From: Bemisia tabaci
Lineage: Eukaryota > Arthropoda > Insecta > Hemiptera > Aleyrodidae
NCBI RefSeq assembly: GCF_918797505.1
Contig: NC_092801.1
Span: forward strand, 19,034,116 to 19,098,115
DNA: 64,000 nucleotides
Direction of reading: 5' to 3'
The notes under the pieces are model-generated. The model had not been told where the DNA came from. It did no database searches and was given only the letters and a program-made list of their open reading frames with translations. Every line of letters starts with the position of its first letter. Within the stretch, counting starts at the first letter, position 1. The position numbers and the translations under genes are program-made. Below are positions 61,316-64,000 of this stretch, piece after piece.

Positions 61316-61965
61316 GCATGGTCGGACTGGCTCGCATCTGAGGGCGTAGACTCTTGGCTGGTTAAAGGGGCATAATGTGATATTTCCTGATGGGAGTGAT
61401 GGGGCATCCCCTTTGTGGAGAGGGGTTTAGACAATTTTGGCAAAGCAATACAAGTTTACGCTATTTTCAGGTTCAAAATTGAACGCATTGAAGTAACCGA
61501 CATACTTCTGAAATTGAAGAAAACATACAAATTAAAGCCACTAGCCGCATCCAAGCACCATTATCTCCAAAAGAACCGAACCAGTGCTGCGGTTTACACG
61601 AGCTTCAGACGTGGGTCTGCAAATCCATTCTAAAAAGAATCAGACAAGAACCTGAAAAAAAGAAAGAACGAGTATCAACACAGCTGAAGACAGGAAAGAC
61701 GTATTCGGGCCTCTTTTTTAACTTTTCTCTCGAATCTGAGTAAACACCTCATTGACAGCATGTAGCAGGGCATTGAAAACTCACGCTTCGCGTTATCGCG
61801 CCTTCAATTTTTTAGATGCAGCACGGACGTCCATCAAGCACGAATAGTTGTATCTCTGCGCCGTCGTAAACGCGCATATCCTTTCCCTACCTCTATTTCC
61901 GTATTGTGTTTGTTTGCGTTTATCTTATTCGTAATTGTGCTTCAAGCACTGCGTGGACTTAATAC
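61316..61965 (-). mobile_element. Family K copy, reversed and truncated
   Basis: It starts at the K right end (TGGTCGGACTGGCTCGCATC), runs through the AATCAGACAAGAACCTG and TTTAGATGCAGCACGGACGT parts in reverse, and stops inside the tandem unit. Confidence 0.75.
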
Positions 61966-62714
61966 CAAAGTTTTATACATATGTGCTTTCATAATTTTTG
62001 ATCAGTGTGAATAGTCGAAATGTGGAAATTAGTACCACTGGATAATGCGAGTTCATAGGTTGGCTCCCCTTTCGAGTCCTAAGAGCTACATGACCTGATC
62101 AAACCTAACCTCCAAATTTTCGAGTTGCCGATACTCTTTCTATGCAGGTACTCTACTTCTGAACCCATTTTCTCAAAACTTCATTTCTGCACTTACGGCT
62201 CTCTTCGCTACATCGGCAGAGTAGCTCCTGCCAAAAAGCACGCTCGAACACGGAGGCAGCGGTCCAAGCGCCGAGCGTCCACAAGCGCCGCGGCATGGCA
62301 GAGTGACCCGATTCCTGGGTCTGGGACTGGGAGTGTGTTAGCGTTTCCTCCCACATAACAAGAGATTACATCAGCCGAGCGGCAAACACCGGCGGCCGCC
62401 GCGCCGCTGGGAGCCCTACGGCAGGGTAGCCGTAGACACAGACTCGGACTCACGATCGGACGCGAAAAAACTACTTTCTCTGATTCGTCGAGCTCCGACG
62501 CTCCTGCTCCCGTCATCGAGAGAAACCGCGGATCTTCGCGGGGTTACCGTTGGAGTTAAGTGGTTTTTCTTCGGTCTGGTGGCTTCATCCATGCCAGACC
62601 TACCGCAAAAACGACCCGTTTTAATGCATTAACATTTTGTTTGGTGTGAAAACCATGTATTCGCAGGAGAGGATGATCCGGAGAATGGTCGAAAGTAGAA
62701 AGGGGTGGTGGATT
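61966..62714. other. Single-copy stretch with GC-rich island
   Basis: 62060-62155 is a family X fragment. 62180-62560 is GC-rich, with overlapping open frames on both strands, none recognised. A possible promoter or first exon, unproven. Confidence 0.4.
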
Positions 62715-63130
62715 AAGGAGGGGGGGTTTGTGGCATGCCTCCTTCCTCGGGCCATAAAATGAAAAATGAGGAAAAGGGGAAGGGAGTAGGAGGGGTATGA
62801 GGGGGCAAGAGGGGTGAAGAAGGAGGTAGGGGGGAATAGGAGGAAGAGGGGGGGACAGGGGGAAGAAGGGGGAAGAAGGGGGAAGAAGAGGGAAGAAGGG
62901 GGATGAAGAGTGAAGGAGGGGGAAGAAGGGGGAAGAAAGGGGAAGAAAGGGGAAGAAGAGGGAAGAAGGGGGAAGAAAGGGGAAGAAGGAGGAAGAAGGG
63001 GGAAGAGGGGGGAAGAGGGGGGAAGAGGGGGGAAGAGGGGGGAAGAGGGGGTGAGGGGGGAAGAGGGGGGGGTAGAGGGGGTGAGGGGGAAAGGGAGGAT
63101 GAGGGGGAGAGGGGGCAGGAAGAGGTAGAG
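62715..63130 (+). repeat. G-rich purine tandem repeat
   Basis: Units of 12-13 bp of the form GGAAGAAGGGGG, grading into GGGAAGAGGG. Dense runs of three or more G at short spacing could form G-quadruplexes. The Gly/Glu-rich (plus) and Pro/Ser-rich (minus) frames are compositional. Confidence 0.9.
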
Positions 63131-64000
63131 AAAAAAAGTGCTCCTGAAAATTTATTATTGTTTTTCACGCTGCTTCCTTCAAATTTTGTCCATTTTTTAT
63201 ACAAAAATACTCATCACCGTAGAAATAAAAAGCCCACGTACTAAAATTAAAGGTCGCTGTAAGAGGTATTATTCGTCATTTTCTAACTTTCAAACAGTTC
63301 ACAAATTTTATGCTAAAACTGCTTAAAATTCAATCTGGGAGAGCTATTTTCATAATCCCTTGGGGGATGTCCCCCCAGACCCCCACTCGATTGCCGATGT
63401 AGATAGAAAATGACCCACCTCCGACTCACTCTGGATACGCCACTGGTAGGAAGGGGGGCCTTCCAGTAGACTAGACAAGAAAACGTGATTCGTAGTTTAG
63501 GTAGTAGAAAAAGTTCCAAATGTCTCATTCCTTCATCGGTGATCGAATTAAATTTAGGAATGTAGATAGGAAAAACTCGAATCGCGCGATGTCGCGGAGG
63601 AGGGGAAGGGAAGGGAAGAGGAAATGTAGCTCTTTTTTCCTCCATTTTCGGTGGTTTCAGGTGAATGAAACGGAACGGTTAATCTGATCACTTATAGCGC
63701 GCCGGAATTAGGTAACGCTCCGTCATAATGGTCAAATAAAACTCACAGAGATAGAGAGAACCGCAAGAATCAGAGAAACGGAAAGGGGCGAGGAGAAAAA
63801 CAAAGATGGAACTATACATTAAAAGGGAGAGAAAAATTGACGCTGAGATTAATGGGTAGAAATACGATTAATGGGAGGGCTACGCTCCCTGACCACTAAG
63901 CGGCCCAACCCCGGTGGGTGCCTGATCGCACTCTCCAATAAGGCTCGTTTCGCGAGATCCCTAATAATTCAAAATAAAGTTAATCTAAATAAAGCGGCTC
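63131..64000. other. Intergenic; one hAT-like right end
   Basis: At 63355-63445 a stretch with GGGGGATGTCCCCCCAGACC, also seen near 4130, ends CTGGATACGCCACTG, the style of a hAT right terminus. 63880-63960 is a GC-rich stretch with a GGGAGGGCTACGCTCCCT hairpin. No gene seen. Confidence 0.45.

Noticed and set aside
62713..63244. Pro/Ser-rich 163-codon frame and Gly/Glu-rich frames
   Set aside because: Translation of the G-rich tandem repeat; stop-free because of composition.

Overview
The window is eukaryotic nuclear DNA, almost certainly from an arthropod and probably an insect. It has GT-AG introns, AT-rich intergenic sequence, long microsatellites and a very high load of short non-autonomous DNA transposons. 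A hemipteran such as a whitefly or aphid would fit the repeat style, but I cannot fix the species from sequence alone.

I can support only one protein-coding gene. It is a four-exon sideroflexin (mitochondrial SLC56/SFXN amino-acid carrier family) on the minus strand at 40494-44435, encoding about 338 residues. All three introns have good splice sites and the reading frame is continuous across the joins. Its exons, above all exon 2, are far more GC-rich than the surroundings. Its introns are largely made of mobile elements: a minisatellite with a mariner-type MITE (intron 3), a 0.5-kb foldback element (intron 2), and a duplicated repeat plus a nested MITE (intron 1).

The rest is a dense mosaic of repeats that recur within the window, which lets families be defined by self-comparison. 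I label them A-Z for internal reference only. Four groups have hAT-like 8-bp target-site duplications (TSDs): family J (CAGGGCCGGATT ends, three copies, each with a perfect TSD), family K (1.5 kb, internal 280/329-bp tandem units), family B (CAGTGGCGTGGCGTG ends) and a CAGGGGCGGATC element carrying a 28-bp purine minisatellite. Other groups are family A (about ten copies, TA-flanked where visible), the foldback families F, W, M, Q and G, short near-perfect hairpins (S), and a probable Helitron end at 26-510.

The most unusual signal is a set of palindromic MITEs sharing ends of the form CACTGAAAAAAA/TTTTTTTCAGTG. Each subfamily's interior is built from its own short repeated word, for example GGTAA/TTACC, TTGATTCAATC or GAACTTTCGG. 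Two copies of the GGTAA subfamily have 4-bp TSDs.

Nesting gives a partial relative chronology: J inside I and P; D inside E and P; K inside another repeat; a 3'-polyadenylated retroposed fragment inside I; and a composite hAT-like unit (21782-22580) inside G. GC-rich single-copy patches between the repeats (near 20150, 21330, 23590, 27280, 34430, 46080, 49440, 52735, 55040, 56190 and 62180) may be first exons or promoters of other genes. None shows a coding region I recognise.
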